A stretch of DNA of 64,000 nt from Heliobacteriaceae bacterium (GCA_028707535.1 JAQWAU010000006.1:1-64000); one strand, 5' to 3'. Shown: positions 49,815 through 60,458, numbered from the stretch's first letter. The notes: generated from the letters alone by a model not told the origin. Made by a program: numbers and translations.

Positions 49815-50804
49815 TCAGTTGATCTCCTGTCCTGCTTTGACTAAGGTCGGATTTTGGACAACTAATTGACTCTCTTCAATTCCTTCCACAACAACTTGGT
49901 CGCCAATCCAAACCAACACCTTAACCGGACGCCATTCGGCCCGGTTTTTGGCACTTAACCAGACACCTGTTTCGCCATCCTGAAACACTAAAGCACTTTG
50001 GGGCAAAACAATGCCTTTATGCACTTTATCCACAATCAAAAGGGAAGCATGCCGCTCCTTGATTACATCCACTGTGGGATTAAGTAGCTGAATCAAGGCC
50101 CAACCATCCTCACCACCGCGGACATTCACCACTTTTCCGGAAAAATTCGGACCAGCCGGACTAGCCGCCAAAGTCAATCGGCGTCCGGGCACCAACGGCC
50201 CACCAAGTTCTGCTGCTTGATATTTAGTGAGAAAATGTGCTTTTTCCAGGTTGTTGATTATTTTAAACACCGGGCTGCCTTTTTCCACCCTGGCCCCCGG
50301 AATAACTTCCACCGGCTTGACGCCAAGCAGTTGCAAATACGTAGGATCCCGCTCATCCAAAACCCGCAGGGTCAAAATTCCCTCCAAGCCATCTAAGCAA
50401 TAGATAACCAACCCAGCCCGCGGGCTCAAAACATTGTGTTCCTGCCCCAAACCTTCCCCCGTCGGATTAATCCCTTTCAGCCGGACTACCGGCAAACCGA
50501 CCCGCACCCGTTCTCCATCTTGTACCAGGCGTTCCACCCGCCCTGCTGCCGGTGCGGCTACCACGGTTTCGTCCCGGATAAGCCACCCGGTTAACTGACG
50601 CGTTTCCGCCAATTGCCCTTTCTGGGCCGGTTGCACCTCCACCACCGCTTTAACGAGCAGGCGGGTTACCCAGTCTTTAACCACCCAGACACCCAGACCC
50701 AATAAGCAAACCACACCCACAAGGGCAATAAAACGCAAAAGCACCTGGCGTCGCCGGCGCTTTCCCGCCCCTTTTCCTGTCGGGACCAAATTGACCCGGG
50801 ACAT
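49815..50804 (-). CDS. HlyD-like membrane protein
   Basis: N-terminal TM, GWLIRDETVVAAPAAGRVERLVQDGERVRVGLPVVRL biotinyl-lipoyl-like hairpin; neighbour of yggS. Confidence 0.75.
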   Translation of the reverse strand: MSRVNLVPTGKGAGKRRRRQVLLRFIALVGVVCLLGLGVWVVKDWVTRLLVKAVVEVQPAQKGQLAETRQLTGWLIRDETVVAAPAAGRVERLVQDGERVRVGLPVVRLKGINPTGEGLGQEHNVLSPRAGLVIYCLDGLEGILTLRVLDERDPTYLQLLGVKPVEVIPGARVEKGSPVFKIINNLEKAHFLTKYQAAELGGPLVPGRRLTLAASPAGPNFSGKVVNVRGGEDGWALIQLLNPTVDVIKERHASLLIVDKVHKGIVLPQSALVFQDGETGVWLSAKNRAEWRPVKVLVWIGDQVVVEGIEESQLVVQNPTLVKAGQEIN

Positions 50805-50905
50805 ACCTTAGTTCCCCCTTGCCACCTAGAAACCCCATGATTCCTTATAATGGTAAGGCCCGGACCATAGTTTTGTCAATGCATCTCCCGGCACAGATAG
50901 GCATC

Positions 50906-51565
50906 CTACTCGTTTAGGTCTGTGTGTTCCCCGGTGACTAAATAGATTACCGATTCCCCGATATTAGTGGTGTGATCACCAATCCGTTCCAAAAAGCGGG
51001 CGATAAAAAGCAAATGGGCCACCGGAGCAACTGTTTGGGGATTTTCCAACATCACCGCAACCAGTTCCCTGAATACCTGCTTATAGAGCGCATCCAACCG
51101 GTCATCCAGCTCACTCAAGCCCCAAGCCAATTGCTCATCTTCCCGGATATAAGCATCCAAGCCGGTGCGAACCATCTGCTGACACAAATCAGCCATCCGG
51201 GGAATATCAATGAGGGGTTTGGCCAACGATTCCTTGGCCATCCGGCGGACCGCCTTGGCAATATTGACGGCAATATCCGCCATCCGCTCCAAATCAATGG
51301 CAATATGCCACGCAGCGCCGATTCGGCGCAAATCCTTGGCCATAGGCTGTTGGGTAACAATCAGTTTCATGCAACAGTCTTCCAACTGGATCTGCAGTTG
51401 GTCGATCACATCATCCCCGGCAATTACTTTTTCCGCCAAACCGATGTTCCCCTGCACCAGGGCCTGCACTGAATCCTGAATCGCCGTTTCCACCAGCGAA
51501 CCCATCCGTAGCAAATCCCGTTGCAAAACTTTCAATGCCTCGTCAAACGCCGTACGCGTTGCCAA
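50906..51565 (-). CDS. phoU: Phosphate transport regulator PhoU
   Basis: FDEALKVLQRDLLRMGSLVE, ERMADIAVNIAKAV, RFLERIGDHTTNIGESVIYLVTGE. Confidence 0.96.
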   Translation of the reverse strand: MATRTAFDEALKVLQRDLLRMGSLVETAIQDSVQALVQGNIGLAEKVIAGDDVIDQLQIQLEDCCMKLIVTQQPMAKDLRRIGAAWHIAIDLERMADIAVNIAKAVRRMAKESLAKPLIDIPRMADLCQQMVRTGLDAYIREDEQLAWGLSELDDRLDALYKQVFRELVAVMLENPQTVAPVAHLLFIARFLERIGDHTTNIGESVIYLVTGEHTDLNE

Positions 51566-51584
51566 TTGTGCTCCTCCTTACTTA

Positions 51585-52343
51585 TTAACCAAACCGGCCG
51601 GTAATGTAATCTTCCGTTCGCTGGTCCTGCGGTCTGGTAAAAAGAACATCAGTCGTCCCAACTTCTACCACTTCTCCAACCAGGAAAAAGGCTGTGTTAT
51701 CGGAAATCCGGGCTGCTTGCTGCATGTTGTGGGTAACAATCACGATTGTATACATTTCTTTTAATTCCCGGATCAATTCTTCAATTTTCAGCGTAGAAAT
51801 CGGATCTAAGGCTGATGTCGGTTCATCCATCAGCAGCACTTCGGGTTGAATCGCCAAAGCACGGGAAATGCATAAGCGTTGCTGCTGCCCTCCGGAAAGA
51901 CCCAGAGCCGGCTTGTGCAAACGGTCCTTAACTTCATCCCATAATGCCGCCTGTCTCAAAGCAGTCTCCACCACTTCGTCAAGCTTTCGCTTATCTTTCA
52001 AACCATGCAGTTTTGGGGCGAAAGCCACATTATCATAAATGGTTTTTGGAAACGGGTTCGGGGCTTGAAAAACCATCCCGACCCGTTTACGTAAAGCAAC
52101 CACATCTATTTCCGGTTGATTAATGTCGATCCCGTCAAAAGTAATCCGGCCGGTCACCCGGCAAGAGGGAATAATGTCGTTCATGCGGTTCAAACACCGT
52201 AAGAAAGTCGATTTGCCGCAACCGGAAGGGCCAATAAGCGCAGTCACCTGATTTCCCCGAATAGACAAGTTAATATTTTTTAACGCTTGAAATTCCCCGT
52301 AAAAAAGGTTTAACCCGGTGGCGACGATTTTTTCTTGTTCCAT
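51585..52343 (-). CDS. pstB: Phosphate ABC transporter ATP-binding protein
   Basis: [52 protein letters not shown]. Confidence 0.98.
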   Translation of the reverse strand: MEQEKIVATGLNLFYGEFQALKNINLSIRGNQVTALIGPSGCGKSTFLRCLNRMNDIIPSCRVTGRITFDGIDINQPEIDVVALRKRVGMVFQAPNPFPKTIYDNVAFAPKLHGLKDKRKLDEVVETALRQAALWDEVKDRLHKPALGLSGGQQQRLCISRALAIQPEVLLMDEPTSALDPISTLKIEELIRELKEMYTIVIVTHNMQQAARISDNTAFFLVGEVVEVGTTDVLFTRPQDQRTEDYITGRFG

Positions 52344-52352
52344 AAACCCCTC

Positions 52353-53198
52353 CTAAATCCGACGCATCCGGCGGAAGTAAATCCGCAATAAAATTGCCGC
52401 CAAGTTTAGCCCCAAAACCAGAATCATCAGCACCGCCGCCGTGCCGTAGGGAATCCGGGGATCAGCGTTGGGTACCTGAGTCGCCATTACATACAGATGG
52501 TAAGGCAACGCCATTACCTGGTCAAACACACTGCCGGGCAATTGCGGTAGAAAAAAAGCCGCCGCCGTCAACAAAATCGGGGCTGTTTCCCCGGCTGCCC
52601 GGGCTACCCCGAGGATTGAGCCAGTCAGGATTCCCGGCAGCGCATTGGGCAACACGATTAAGAACACCGTCTGGAGTTTTGTCGCCCCCAACGCCAAGCT
52701 GGCCTCCCGGTAGCCCACGGGTACCGCCCGCAACGCCTCTTCCGCTGTAGTAATGATGACCGGCAAAGTCATCAAAGCCAAGGTCAAGGTTCCGGCTAAA
52801 AGCGAAACGCCAAAACCTAAGAACAAGACAAAAAATCCCAAACCGAAAAGCCCGAAAACAATCGAAGGCACCCCGGCCAAATTGATCACCGCCAGCCGGA
52901 TCAGCCGGGTGGCCCACGATTCCCGGGCATATTCCACCAAATAAATGGCGGTCATCACCCCGATAGGCAAGGCAAACACAATGGTCCCCAATACCAGATA
53001 AAGCGTACCGATAATCGCGGGAAAGATCCCCCCCGCCGTCATCCCCCGGCGAGGACTCTCCAGCAGAAAACCAAGGTTAACCGCCGGCAAACCCTTGGAA
53101 AAAATATCCCAAATAACCACTCCCAAAACAATGATGATCAGCCAGGTTACCGCCCGTAAAAGCAGAAACGCCAGTTTTTCCGTTAAGCGGGGATTCAC
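52353..53198 (-). CDS. pstA: Phosphate ABC transporter permease PstA
   Basis: LPIGVMTAIYLVEYARES, VPSIVFGLFGLGFFV, RAAGETAPILLTAAAF. Confidence 0.96.
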   Translation of the reverse strand: MNPRLTEKLAFLLLRAVTWLIIIVLGVVIWDIFSKGLPAVNLGFLLESPRRGMTAGGIFPAIIGTLYLVLGTIVFALPIGVMTAIYLVEYARESWATRLIRLAVINLAGVPSIVFGLFGLGFFVLFLGFGVSLLAGTLTLALMTLPVIITTAEEALRAVPVGYREASLALGATKLQTVFLIVLPNALPGILTGSILGVARAAGETAPILLTAAAFFLPQLPGSVFDQVMALPYHLYVMATQVPNADPRIPYGTAAVLMILVLGLNLAAILLRIYFRRMRRI

Positions 53199-53199
53199 G

Positions 53200-54165
53200 T
53201 TAAGCCCCCTTTTTTAATCGCCGGCTAATCAAGTCCGCGATAAGGTTGATCATAAAAGTCATGATAAATAACACCGCCCCGACAACAAACAGGGCATGGT
53301 AGTGCAGACTTCCCCGGGCCACCTCGCCCATTTCAGCGGCGATAGTCGCCGTCATCGTCCGGACAGGTACCAAAAACGAATCCGGGATCACCCCGGCATT
53401 GCCGGTCACCATCAACACCGTCATCGTTTCACCGATCGCCCGGCCGATTCCCAGCATGATGGCCGCGGAAACCCCGGACAAGGCAGCAGGGACAACCACG
53501 GTAACAATACTTTGCCATTTGGTTGCCCCCAAACTTAAGGCCGCTTCCAAGTACTTACCCGGAACCGCCGCGATCGCATCTTCGGAAATAGAGGTAATCG
53601 TCGGGATCGCCATAAACGCAAGCGTTACCGCCCCCGTCAAAGCCGTTAATCCCGTAGGTAAACCAAAAATATCCTGGATTAAAGGGGCGAGGACGGCGAT
53701 CCCGAAAAACCCCAAAACTACCGAAGGAACCCCGGCTAAAATTTCAATTGCCGGCTTAACAAATTCCCGTACTGTGGGTTTGGCCACCATCGCCAAATAA
53801 ACCGCTGCCCCCACACCCAGGGGAACACTAATCGCAATCGCCCCAAAAGTAACTAATAAGGACCCGGCAATCAGGGGCCACAACCCAAACACCGGCGGGG
53901 TAGACACAGGATACCAGTTTTTCGCGGTTAAACTGGCTGTAGGGCCCGGAGCCAATAGCAAGGGTACCGCTTCCTTAAAAAGAAACAGGAAAATCAAGAT
54001 GATGGTCACTACACCGGTCAAGGCGGCCAAAAACAAGCCGGTTTCCACCACCTTTTCCAACAGGGCACGGGGTTGCCGCCAACGTGGGTTTTGCCCTGCC
54101 GATCGTTTGGCCGGCGAAAGGTCCATTTCCGTACCCGCTAAAGGATTACCCCCGGATAACTTCAC
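53200..54165 (-). CDS. pstC: Phosphate ABC transporter permease PstC
   Basis: SVPLGVGAAVYLAMVAKP, VPSVVLGFFGIAVL, GIGRAIGETMTVLMVTGNAGVIP. Confidence 0.96.
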   Translation of the reverse strand: MKLSGGNPLAGTEMDLSPAKRSAGQNPRWRQPRALLEKVVETGLFLAALTGVVTIILIFLFLFKEAVPLLLAPGPTASLTAKNWYPVSTPPVFGLWPLIAGSLLVTFGAIAISVPLGVGAAVYLAMVAKPTVREFVKPAIEILAGVPSVVLGFFGIAVLAPLIQDIFGLPTGLTALTGAVTLAFMAIPTITSISEDAIAAVPGKYLEAALSLGATKWQSIVTVVVPAALSGVSAAIMLGIGRAIGETMTVLMVTGNAGVIPDSFLVPVRTMTATIAAEMGEVARGSLHYHALFVVGAVLFIMTFMINLIADLISRRLKKGA

Positions 54166-54186
54166 AACTGCCCCTCCCCGGCCGGC

Positions 54187-55062
54187 TTATTTTACCGGTA
54201 CAAATTCCATCTGCTTAACGATCGCTTGACCTTCCGGACTCATCACAAACACGATAAAATCCTTACTAACCCCTACCGGATCCCCGGCGGTAAAAATATA
54301 TAACGGCCGGGATACCGGATAACTGTTGTTGTTGATGGTGGCTTCCGAGGGTACCACTGCCGGTGATTGAGCATCCTTTTTGACCGCGATCACCCGGGTT
54401 TGATCAGATGAGTAACCCATCCCCACATACCCGATCGCCCCTTTACTTACCGTCACTTCCTTCATAATCGTGGCGCTGGAGGTTTGCAGCAAGGCATCCG
54501 GCCGGTAATTTTCGTTTTTCATGACGTGTTCCTTAACGAAAACATGCGTTCCAGAGGAAGCTTCCCGGGCCAAAACCACGATTTTTTCATCCGGCCCGCC
54601 AAGCTCGCGCCAGTTATCGACTTTGCCGGTATAAATATCGGCCAGTTGCCCCACCGTCAATTCCTTAACCGGGTTTTCCTTGTTGACAATGAAGGTAATC
54701 CCGTCTTGAGCGACAATATATTCCTTGACATCTTTCCCGATTTTTGTCTTGAGGTCTTCTTTCTCTTGCGGCTTAATCTCCCGGGAAGAGTTGGCCATTT
54801 GCGCCGTTCCGTTGATCAAAGCAGCGATCCCGGTACCCGACCCCCCGCCGGTGACCGCGATCCCGGCGCCTTTATTCTTTTGCATGAATTCTTCGGCCCA
54901 AGCCTGGCTGAGATTGACCATCGTATCTGATCCTTTAATCTGCAGACTTGTTGCGGCCTTTTCCCCCGTTTTGCCCGATTGACCGGTCCCGGTGCAACTC
55001 ACCAAAAACACGGCACAAACCAACAAGATCCCAAACAAGAAAAACTGCTTAGCCTTCAGCAC
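54187..55062 (-). CDS. pstS: Phosphate ABC transporter substrate-binding protein
   Basis: Lipobox VSCTG; GSDTMVNLSQAWAEEFM, GGGSGTGIAALINGTAQMANSSREI, SSGTHVFVKEHVM. Confidence 0.95.
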   Translation of the reverse strand: MLKAKQFFLFGILLVCAVFLVSCTGTGQSGKTGEKAATSLQIKGSDTMVNLSQAWAEEFMQKNKGAGIAVTGGGSGTGIAALINGTAQMANSSREIKPQEKEDLKTKIGKDVKEYIVAQDGITFIVNKENPVKELTVGQLADIYTGKVDNWRELGGPDEKIVVLAREASSGTHVFVKEHVMKNENYRPDALLQTSSATIMKEVTVSKGAIGYVGMGYSSDQTRVIAVKKDAQSPAVVPSEATINNNSYPVSRPLYIFTAGDPVGVSKDFIVFVMSPEGQAIVKQMEFVPVK

Positions 55063-55125
55063 TTTTGCCCACCTCCTTATTTATTTCCCGTTTACTATCC
55101 GGGCATTTAAAACATACCATCTGTA

Positions 55126-55164
55126 CATTAACGCCAAATGATCCCCAGGTTAAAACTTTGTTAA
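55126..55164 (-). promoter_or_regulatory. PHO box (PhoP/PhoB binding) upstream of pstS
   Basis: TTAACA AAGTT TTAACC TGGGG ATCATT TGGCG TTAATG: four hexamers with exact 11-bp periodicity. Confidence 0.7.
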
Positions 55165-55249
55165 CAGATCACGCGGTTTGCTGCCCGGTGATAATTTCAT
55201 TTTTCCTTATAGCTTGCCCCGCGGATCACTATGTTTCTCTTCCGGCAAA

Positions 55250-55285
55250 GAAAATCCCCAGGGCCGGCGGGTCGGCCTTGGGGAT
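55250..55285 (-). terminator. Rho-independent terminator of phoR
   Basis: atccccaaggccg...cggccctggggat then TTTTC on the minus strand. Confidence 0.75.
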
Positions 55286-55290
55286 AAAAC

Positions 55291-56724
55291 TTAATCCTTA
55301 GCTACTGCCTTAATTCCCGGTAAATAAACCGAAAAAACCGTTCCCTTCCCTACTTCGGATTTAACCCGGACATAGCCGCCGGCCCGTTCCACCAAATGCT
55401 TCACAATCGCCAAACCCAGCCCGGTACCGCCCATTTGCCGGGAACGGGCCTTGTCTACCCGGTAGAAACGTTCAAACAGCCGGGGTAAACTGGCCGGGGG
55501 AATCCCAATCCCGGTGTCAATCACTTCAATCAGGGCTCCTTTTTCCCGGGCCTGAGCGGTGACCACTACCCGGCCCCCGGCAGGGGTATACTTTATCGCA
55601 TTTTCTACGAGATTAACCAACACTTGATTTAACGGTGCCGCGGCCATTGCCAATTGGGGAAGTCCGGTCCGGATCTCGGTCACCAAGCTTACATTTTTCT
55701 CCCGGGCGATCGGTTCCAACAATGTACGCACCCGGTTAATCTCCGGCGCCGCCAGGGTATTCCCGCCAATTACCGGTTCATGGTGGTGTTCCAGCCGGGA
55801 AAGTAATAACAAGTCTTCGATCAACCGCTCCAGCCGCAGGCTTTCTGTAGCAACAATCGAAAGAAACCGCCTGGTAATTTGGGGATCATCAACCGCCCCA
55901 TCCAACAAAGTCTCAATAAAACCCCGGATTGAGGTCAGCGGGGTATGTAATTCATGGGAAACATTAGCGACAAACTGGGTCCGCATTTGCTCCAACCGGC
56001 GGATTTCAGTAACATCGTTCAGCACCATTACCGCGCCGGATACTTTGCTTTGTTTCAAAAAAATAGGGACAAGGGTAACCCGGAAAATCTGGGGCTGGTG
56101 AGGCCACAACCGGACCTCCTCCGTCCCCGGTAGCCCTGTTTGGAGGGTCTTACTCAAAGCATCTTCTAACACCTGGTTGCGGACCACGGCCAACAACTGC
56201 TTACCTTTGGCCATAGCCGCGCTTGTCCGCAACATCTTTTCACCGGCCCGGTTGAGCAACTCAATCCGCCCTAACTGATCAAAACTGACAACACCCTCAA
56301 CCATGGACTCCAATACCGTTTCAAACCGGTTTTTTTCCTCGGTCAACCGGCGCACCGTCAGGCTGACCGTTTCAACGGCCCCGTTTAAGGCCTGGGCCAG
56401 TTGCCCAATTTCATGCTCTGCTTCCAGGCCATACAACTTTGGGTTTTCACCATCGGCAAACCGTTCAACAGAGTGCTTGATCTCCCCCAGGTTCCGGACC
56501 AACCGCCCGGACCACACGTAAACCAACCCCGTAGAAAAACAAAAAAAGAAAAAAGCAGTAGCCAGTAAAGCCGTTTTTACCTGGCCACCACCTTCCTCGA
56601 CTAAAAAAAACAACCAAATAAAAGGTAACGTCACCAATAAGATATAAGCAAGCGTTATTTGCCATTGTAAACAAGCGGCAAACCTTTCCCCCAAACGCCT
56701 CAACCCGTTAAACCCACCTCTCAT
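55291..56724 (-). CDS. phoR: Sensor histidine kinase PhoR-like
   Basis: TM-HAMP-PAS; FVANVSHELHTPLTSIRGFIETLLDGA, NLVENAIKYTP, DTGIGIPPASLPRLFERFYRVDKARSRQMGGTGLGLAIVKHLVE. Confidence 0.93.
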   Translation of the reverse strand: MRGGFNGLRRLGERFAACLQWQITLAYILLVTLPFIWLFFLVEEGGGQVKTALLATAFFFFCFSTGLVYVWSGRLVRNLGEIKHSVERFADGENPKLYGLEAEHEIGQLAQALNGAVETVSLTVRRLTEEKNRFETVLESMVEGVVSFDQLGRIELLNRAGEKMLRTSAAMAKGKQLLAVVRNQVLEDALSKTLQTGLPGTEEVRLWPHQPQIFRVTLVPIFLKQSKVSGAVMVLNDVTEIRRLEQMRTQFVANVSHELHTPLTSIRGFIETLLDGAVDDPQITRRFLSIVATESLRLERLIEDLLLLSRLEHHHEPVIGGNTLAAPEINRVRTLLEPIAREKNVSLVTEIRTGLPQLAMAAAPLNQVLVNLVENAIKYTPAGGRVVVTAQAREKGALIEVIDTGIGIPPASLPRLFERFYRVDKARSRQMGGTGLGLAIVKHLVERAGGYVRVKSEVGKGTVFSVYLPGIKAVAKD

Positions 56725-57446
56725 TCCTCGGTCTCCGCAACGTAAAACTTATACCCGACACCCCGGACCGTTTTAATATACTCGGGATTGCCGGGGTCAC
56801 GTTCTATCTTCCGGCGTAAATGCCGGATGTGGACATCAACCGTACGGCTGTCCCCCAAATAATCATAACCCCAAAGGTGTTCCAATAAAAATTCGCGGGT
56901 GAAAACCTTACCCGGCCGGGAAGCCAGTAGCCGTAACAACTCGAATTCCTTGGCGGTAAAAGACGGTTGCCGGCCGTTAACCCTTACTTCATAACGCTCC
57001 GGGTCAATCGTGATCCCCCCGGCTTTAATCAGTCCGGCCGGCGCAACATTCCGTTTGATCCGCCGCAATAAAGCCTTCACCCGGGCCGTTAGTTCCCGGG
57101 GACTAAACGGTTTGGTCATATAATCATCGGCACCCATTTCCAAACCCAGGACTTTATCCATTTCTTCCACCTTAGCGGTCAAAATCAGCACCGGTAACCA
57201 GGCAGTCCCGGCGCAGGCCCGAATCCGGCGGCACACTTCCAGTCCATCCAAGCCAGGTAACATCAGGTCCAGAACAACGAGGTCGGGTGGTGATTCCGCC
57301 AGCAACCGGCAAGCAGTTTCCCCATCAGGAGCTGCGGCCACCTGGTAACCTTCCTTCTCCAGGTTGTACCGGATTAATTCCTGAATATGGTCATCATCTT
57401 CAACAACAAGAATTCTGGCCATTTCTCTACCCTCCTCGTTCAACAC
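56721..57446 (-). CDS. phoP: OmpR-family response regulator PhoP/PhoB-like
   Basis: ILVVEDDDHIQELI, VVLDLMLPGLDGLEVCR, GADDYMTKPFSPREL, winged HTH GYDYLGDSRTVDVHIRHLRRKIE. Confidence 0.94.
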   Translation of the reverse strand: MLNEEGREMARILVVEDDDHIQELIRYNLEKEGYQVAAAPDGETACRLLAESPPDLVVLDLMLPGLDGLEVCRRIRACAGTAWLPVLILTAKVEEMDKVLGLEMGADDYMTKPFSPRELTARVKALLRRIKRNVAPAGLIKAGGITIDPERYEVRVNGRQPSFTAKEFELLRLLASRPGKVFTREFLLEHLWGYDYLGDSRTVDVHIRHLRRKIERDPGNPEYIKTVRGVGYKFYVAETEE

Positions 57447-58290
57447 CGGTTTCCATCCCGGAAGCAGCCGGGGAAAGCATGATCATCGCCGCTTGGCGCC
57501 CGGTCTTACCCCCATCCCGGCGGTAAGAAAAAAATTCGGCCGGCCGGCAAGCAGTGCAAAACCCGGTCGAAAAAATGTTCGCAGAAGGCAATCCAGCCGC
57601 GATCAGCTGCAATCGCTGGGCCAAGGCCAAATCCAGCGGCCGTTTGTCCCCGGCCGGGGCACCGGTCACCTGATCGGCGAAAGACCATTTCCCGGCAAAG
57701 GCTTCCCACACCTCCGGGCCGACTAAATAACAACAAGGGCCAATACAAGGTCCAATCCCCACGTAAATGTTTTTCGGCCTACTGCCCCGGGCAATGAACT
57801 GCCCGGCCATCAGCCGGGGCAACCCCGCCAAAGTGCCGCGCCAACCGGCATGCACCGCCCCGATCCTTTTTGCCGCCGGATCATAAAACAACAACAGCCC
57901 GCAATCAGCCCCAAAAACCACCAGGGGTATCCCCGGCACTTCGGTGGCAATCCCGTCTGCCGCTTCCGGGGTGCGCCGGTCACCAGGTTCTCCCGCTTGG
58001 ACCCAGATTATCCGGTCCCCATTAACTTGATTAACCATAACCCAGTTTTCATTTAAACCCAGCACGCCGGCTACCAGCCGGCGGTTTTGCCTCACCCTTG
58101 TCAAATCGTCTCCCACCCGGTCACCCAAGTTAAGCCCGTCAAACGGGGGCAGGCTATACCCGCCCTGCCGGGTGGTAAAGGCATGAACTGTTCCGGGTGG
58201 CCAAGCAAACCGGTAAATCTTTACCCCCGAACAACAAACCGCCTCAATCCGTTCCACCGGCCGGCACCTCCTTCCCGGTACTGCGTTCAA
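57427..58290 (-). CDS. pgeF: Peptidoglycan editing factor PgeF (laccase-domain)
   Basis: HAFTTRQGGYSLPPFDGLNLGDRVGDD, VNQVNGDRI, GADCGLLLFYDP, GAVHAGWRGTLAGL, GPCIGPCCYLVGPEV. Confidence 0.94.
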   Translation of the reverse strand: MNAVPGRRCRPVERIEAVCCSGVKIYRFAWPPGTVHAFTTRQGGYSLPPFDGLNLGDRVGDDLTRVRQNRRLVAGVLGLNENWVMVNQVNGDRIIWVQAGEPGDRRTPEAADGIATEVPGIPLVVFGADCGLLLFYDPAAKRIGAVHAGWRGTLAGLPRLMAGQFIARGSRPKNIYVGIGPCIGPCCYLVGPEVWEAFAGKWSFADQVTGAPAGDKRPLDLALAQRLQLIAAGLPSANIFSTGFCTACRPAEFFSYRRDGGKTGRQAAMIMLSPAASGMETGVERGG

Positions 58291-58778
58291 AATCCGGCAA
58301 GGGTTATCACCCGGCCGGCAGCCAAGGACCGGGGGACATCAATCAAACGCTGATTCGCGGAACCCCGGAAAGCGAGACTCAAGTCCCGCTGTTCACGAAT
58401 AAACGGGCCGTCAACCAATACATCAATGAGACCGATCACCGGCAAATCCTGCACCGCTTCAAACAGATACCCCGTATAGACCCAGATATCGAGATCCGGA
58501 CGCCGCGCCCGGATCACCGTGATCACCCGCGCCAATTCAGCCGCCTGGAGTAAAGGGTCACCGCCGCTAAACGTTACCCCCCGGTGCCATGGCGTTATTT
58601 TTGCTAAAATCAACCCGGCAAAATCTTCGACGGTAATCTCCCGGCCACCGGCAAGGGGTTGCAGATCAGGATTGTGGCACCCGGCACATTGCCGCGGGCA
58701 ACCCTGAAAAAAAGCGGTTACCCGGACACCGACCCCGTCAACAATTGATTCCCCGATAACCGCAGCATATCTAATCAT
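58287..58778 (-). CDS. nrdG: Anaerobic ribonucleotide reductase activating protein (NrdG-like radical SAM)
   Basis: FFQGCPRQCAGCHNPDLQP (CxxxCxxC), VTFSGGDPLLQA, DVLVDGPFIREQRDLSLAFRGSANQRLIDV. Confidence 0.9.
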   Translation of the reverse strand: MIRYAAVIGESIVDGVGVRVTAFFQGCPRQCAGCHNPDLQPLAGGREITVEDFAGLILAKITPWHRGVTFSGGDPLLQAAELARVITVIRARRPDLDIWVYTGYLFEAVQDLPVIGLIDVLVDGPFIREQRDLSLAFRGSANQRLIDVPRSLAAGRVITLAGF

Positions 58779-58866
58779 GGCCAGTCCTTCCCCCTTTTGC
58801 CCCTAATTGACTAAAGCCCCCTGCAAAAAATTACAGGGGGCAACCGAAAAATCAACCAGAGATCAC

Positions 58867-59550
58867 TTATTCTTCACGGTTGGCGGCAAAAATCAGCACA
58901 AACTTTAAAAGTTCGGCGACTGCCACTAAGGCGGAAGCAACATAGGTTAAGGCGGCCGCCCCGAGTACCTTCCGCGTTAAACCAACCTCATCACGACCAA
59001 CATAGTTGTAATGGGTCAAAAGGGCAAGCGCCCGGTTAGATGCGTTAAATTCAACCGGCAGGGTAATCAATTGAAAAAGAACCGCCGCACTGAAAAACAG
59101 GATACCCAGCAACATCAAGCCTGATGCCTTTAAGAAAAACCCGATCAACAACAACGGGATTGCGGCCATCGACCCGATATTTGCTACCGGCACGAAAGCG
59201 TGCCGCACGGTCAACGGGACGTATCCGGTAGCATGCTGGATCGCGTGGCCGGTTTCGTGCGCCGCCACCCCCAATGATGCGACCGAAGAACCGTGATAAA
59301 CGTCCGGTGAAAGCCGGACCGCCCTTGCCCGGGGGTCATAATGGTCGGAAAGCGTCCCTTGACCCAACTCTACCCTTACATCGTGCAACCCGTTGGCATC
59401 AAGCAGGCCCCTGGCCACCTGCGCCCCGACGACCCCGCTCCTGGCCTGAACAGCCGAATATTTTTTAAATGTACTTGACACCTTAAACTGCGCATACATC
59501 GCCAGCAACATAAAAGGAATTACGATAATATCCAAGGGGTGAAAAAACAT
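58867..59550 (-). CDS. YugP-type neutral zinc metallopeptidase
   Basis: FFHPLDIIVIPFMLLAMYAQFKV, DHYDPRARAVRLSPDVYHGSSVASLGVAAHETGHAIQHATGY. Confidence 0.94.
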   Translation of the reverse strand: MFFHPLDIIVIPFMLLAMYAQFKVSSTFKKYSAVQARSGVVGAQVARGLLDANGLHDVRVELGQGTLSDHYDPRARAVRLSPDVYHGSSVASLGVAAHETGHAIQHATGYVPLTVRHAFVPVANIGSMAAIPLLLIGFFLKASGLMLLGILFFSAAVLFQLITLPVEFNASNRALALLTHYNYVGRDEVGLTRKVLGAAALTYVASALVAVAELLKFVLIFAANREE

Positions 59551-59690
59551 TTACTCACCTTCCTTTCCACGTTTCACAAAAAAAACCGCCGGTTCGCAAC
59601 AATTGCCAATGCCAATCATTGCCCCCGTCGATACTAATATTGTATTATACCCCCACCAAGGTGTCAACACGACCTGGCACTTAATCCCAT

Positions 59691-60449
59691 TTACGTTTGC
59701 CGCCACCGGCATAAGTACCTTTCCATCAGATCAACCCCTAAAATCAACACAAACCCGAGCACCCCCATTGCGATGATCCCGGCAAACATCTCGGCGGCGG
59801 AAGCCCGGGTCCAGGCATCCATAATAAAGTAACCCAGCCCCTCCACCGTGGCAAAAGACTCCACCAGAAACAGTACCGCCACCGCCGTACCGGAACTAAT
59901 CCGTAAAGCAGTCAGAATATCCGGCAGGCAAGCGGGTACGATCACATGGCGGTAAACCGCCCAAGGGCCGCCCCCCAAGGAGCGCAACGATAAAATATCC
60001 GCCTCGGGTACTCCTTTGGCCGCATCCCGGGTAGTCACCAAAATCTGATAAAAGACGATTAAGGTAATCAGAAAAATCTTGGAAGCATCACCGATCCCCA
60101 AAAAAAGCAATACCAACGGCAGAAATACAATCTTCGGAATTGGGTAAGTCAAGAAAATCATCGGGGCCACCCAGTGGTCCACCCGGGGGTTCCGGCCGAG
60201 AAACAACCCTAAGGGGACCGCCAAAACCAAAGACAACAAAATGCTATAGCCTGCCCGGTAGAAGCTGGACCAGAGATGAATAGCCAAAGGTCCCTGGGCC
60301 AGCTGGATAAAAGAAGTTAAGGCGGCCAAGGGGGGAGGCAACATCTGGTTATTGACCACAACTGCTGCCAGCTGCCATAGACCCAATAAAACTGCCGCGG
60401 CAATTAACAGTCCCACGCCACCCTGGGTCTGTGATGATCCTGGCTTCAT
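59691..60449 (-). CDS. ABC transporter permease (SsuC/TauC type)
   Basis: SILLSLVLAVPLGLFLGRNP, YPIPKIVFLPLVLLFLGIGDASKIFLI. Confidence 0.94.
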   Translation of the reverse strand: MKPGSSQTQGGVGLLIAAAVLLGLWQLAAVVVNNQMLPPPLAALTSFIQLAQGPLAIHLWSSFYRAGYSILLSLVLAVPLGLFLGRNPRVDHWVAPMIFLTYPIPKIVFLPLVLLFLGIGDASKIFLITLIVFYQILVTTRDAAKGVPEADILSLRSLGGGPWAVYRHVIVPACLPDILTALRISSGTAVAVLFLVESFATVEGLGYFIMDAWTRASAAEMFAGIIAMGVLGFVLILGVDLMERYLCRWRQT

Positions 60450-60458
60450 ATAATCTCC

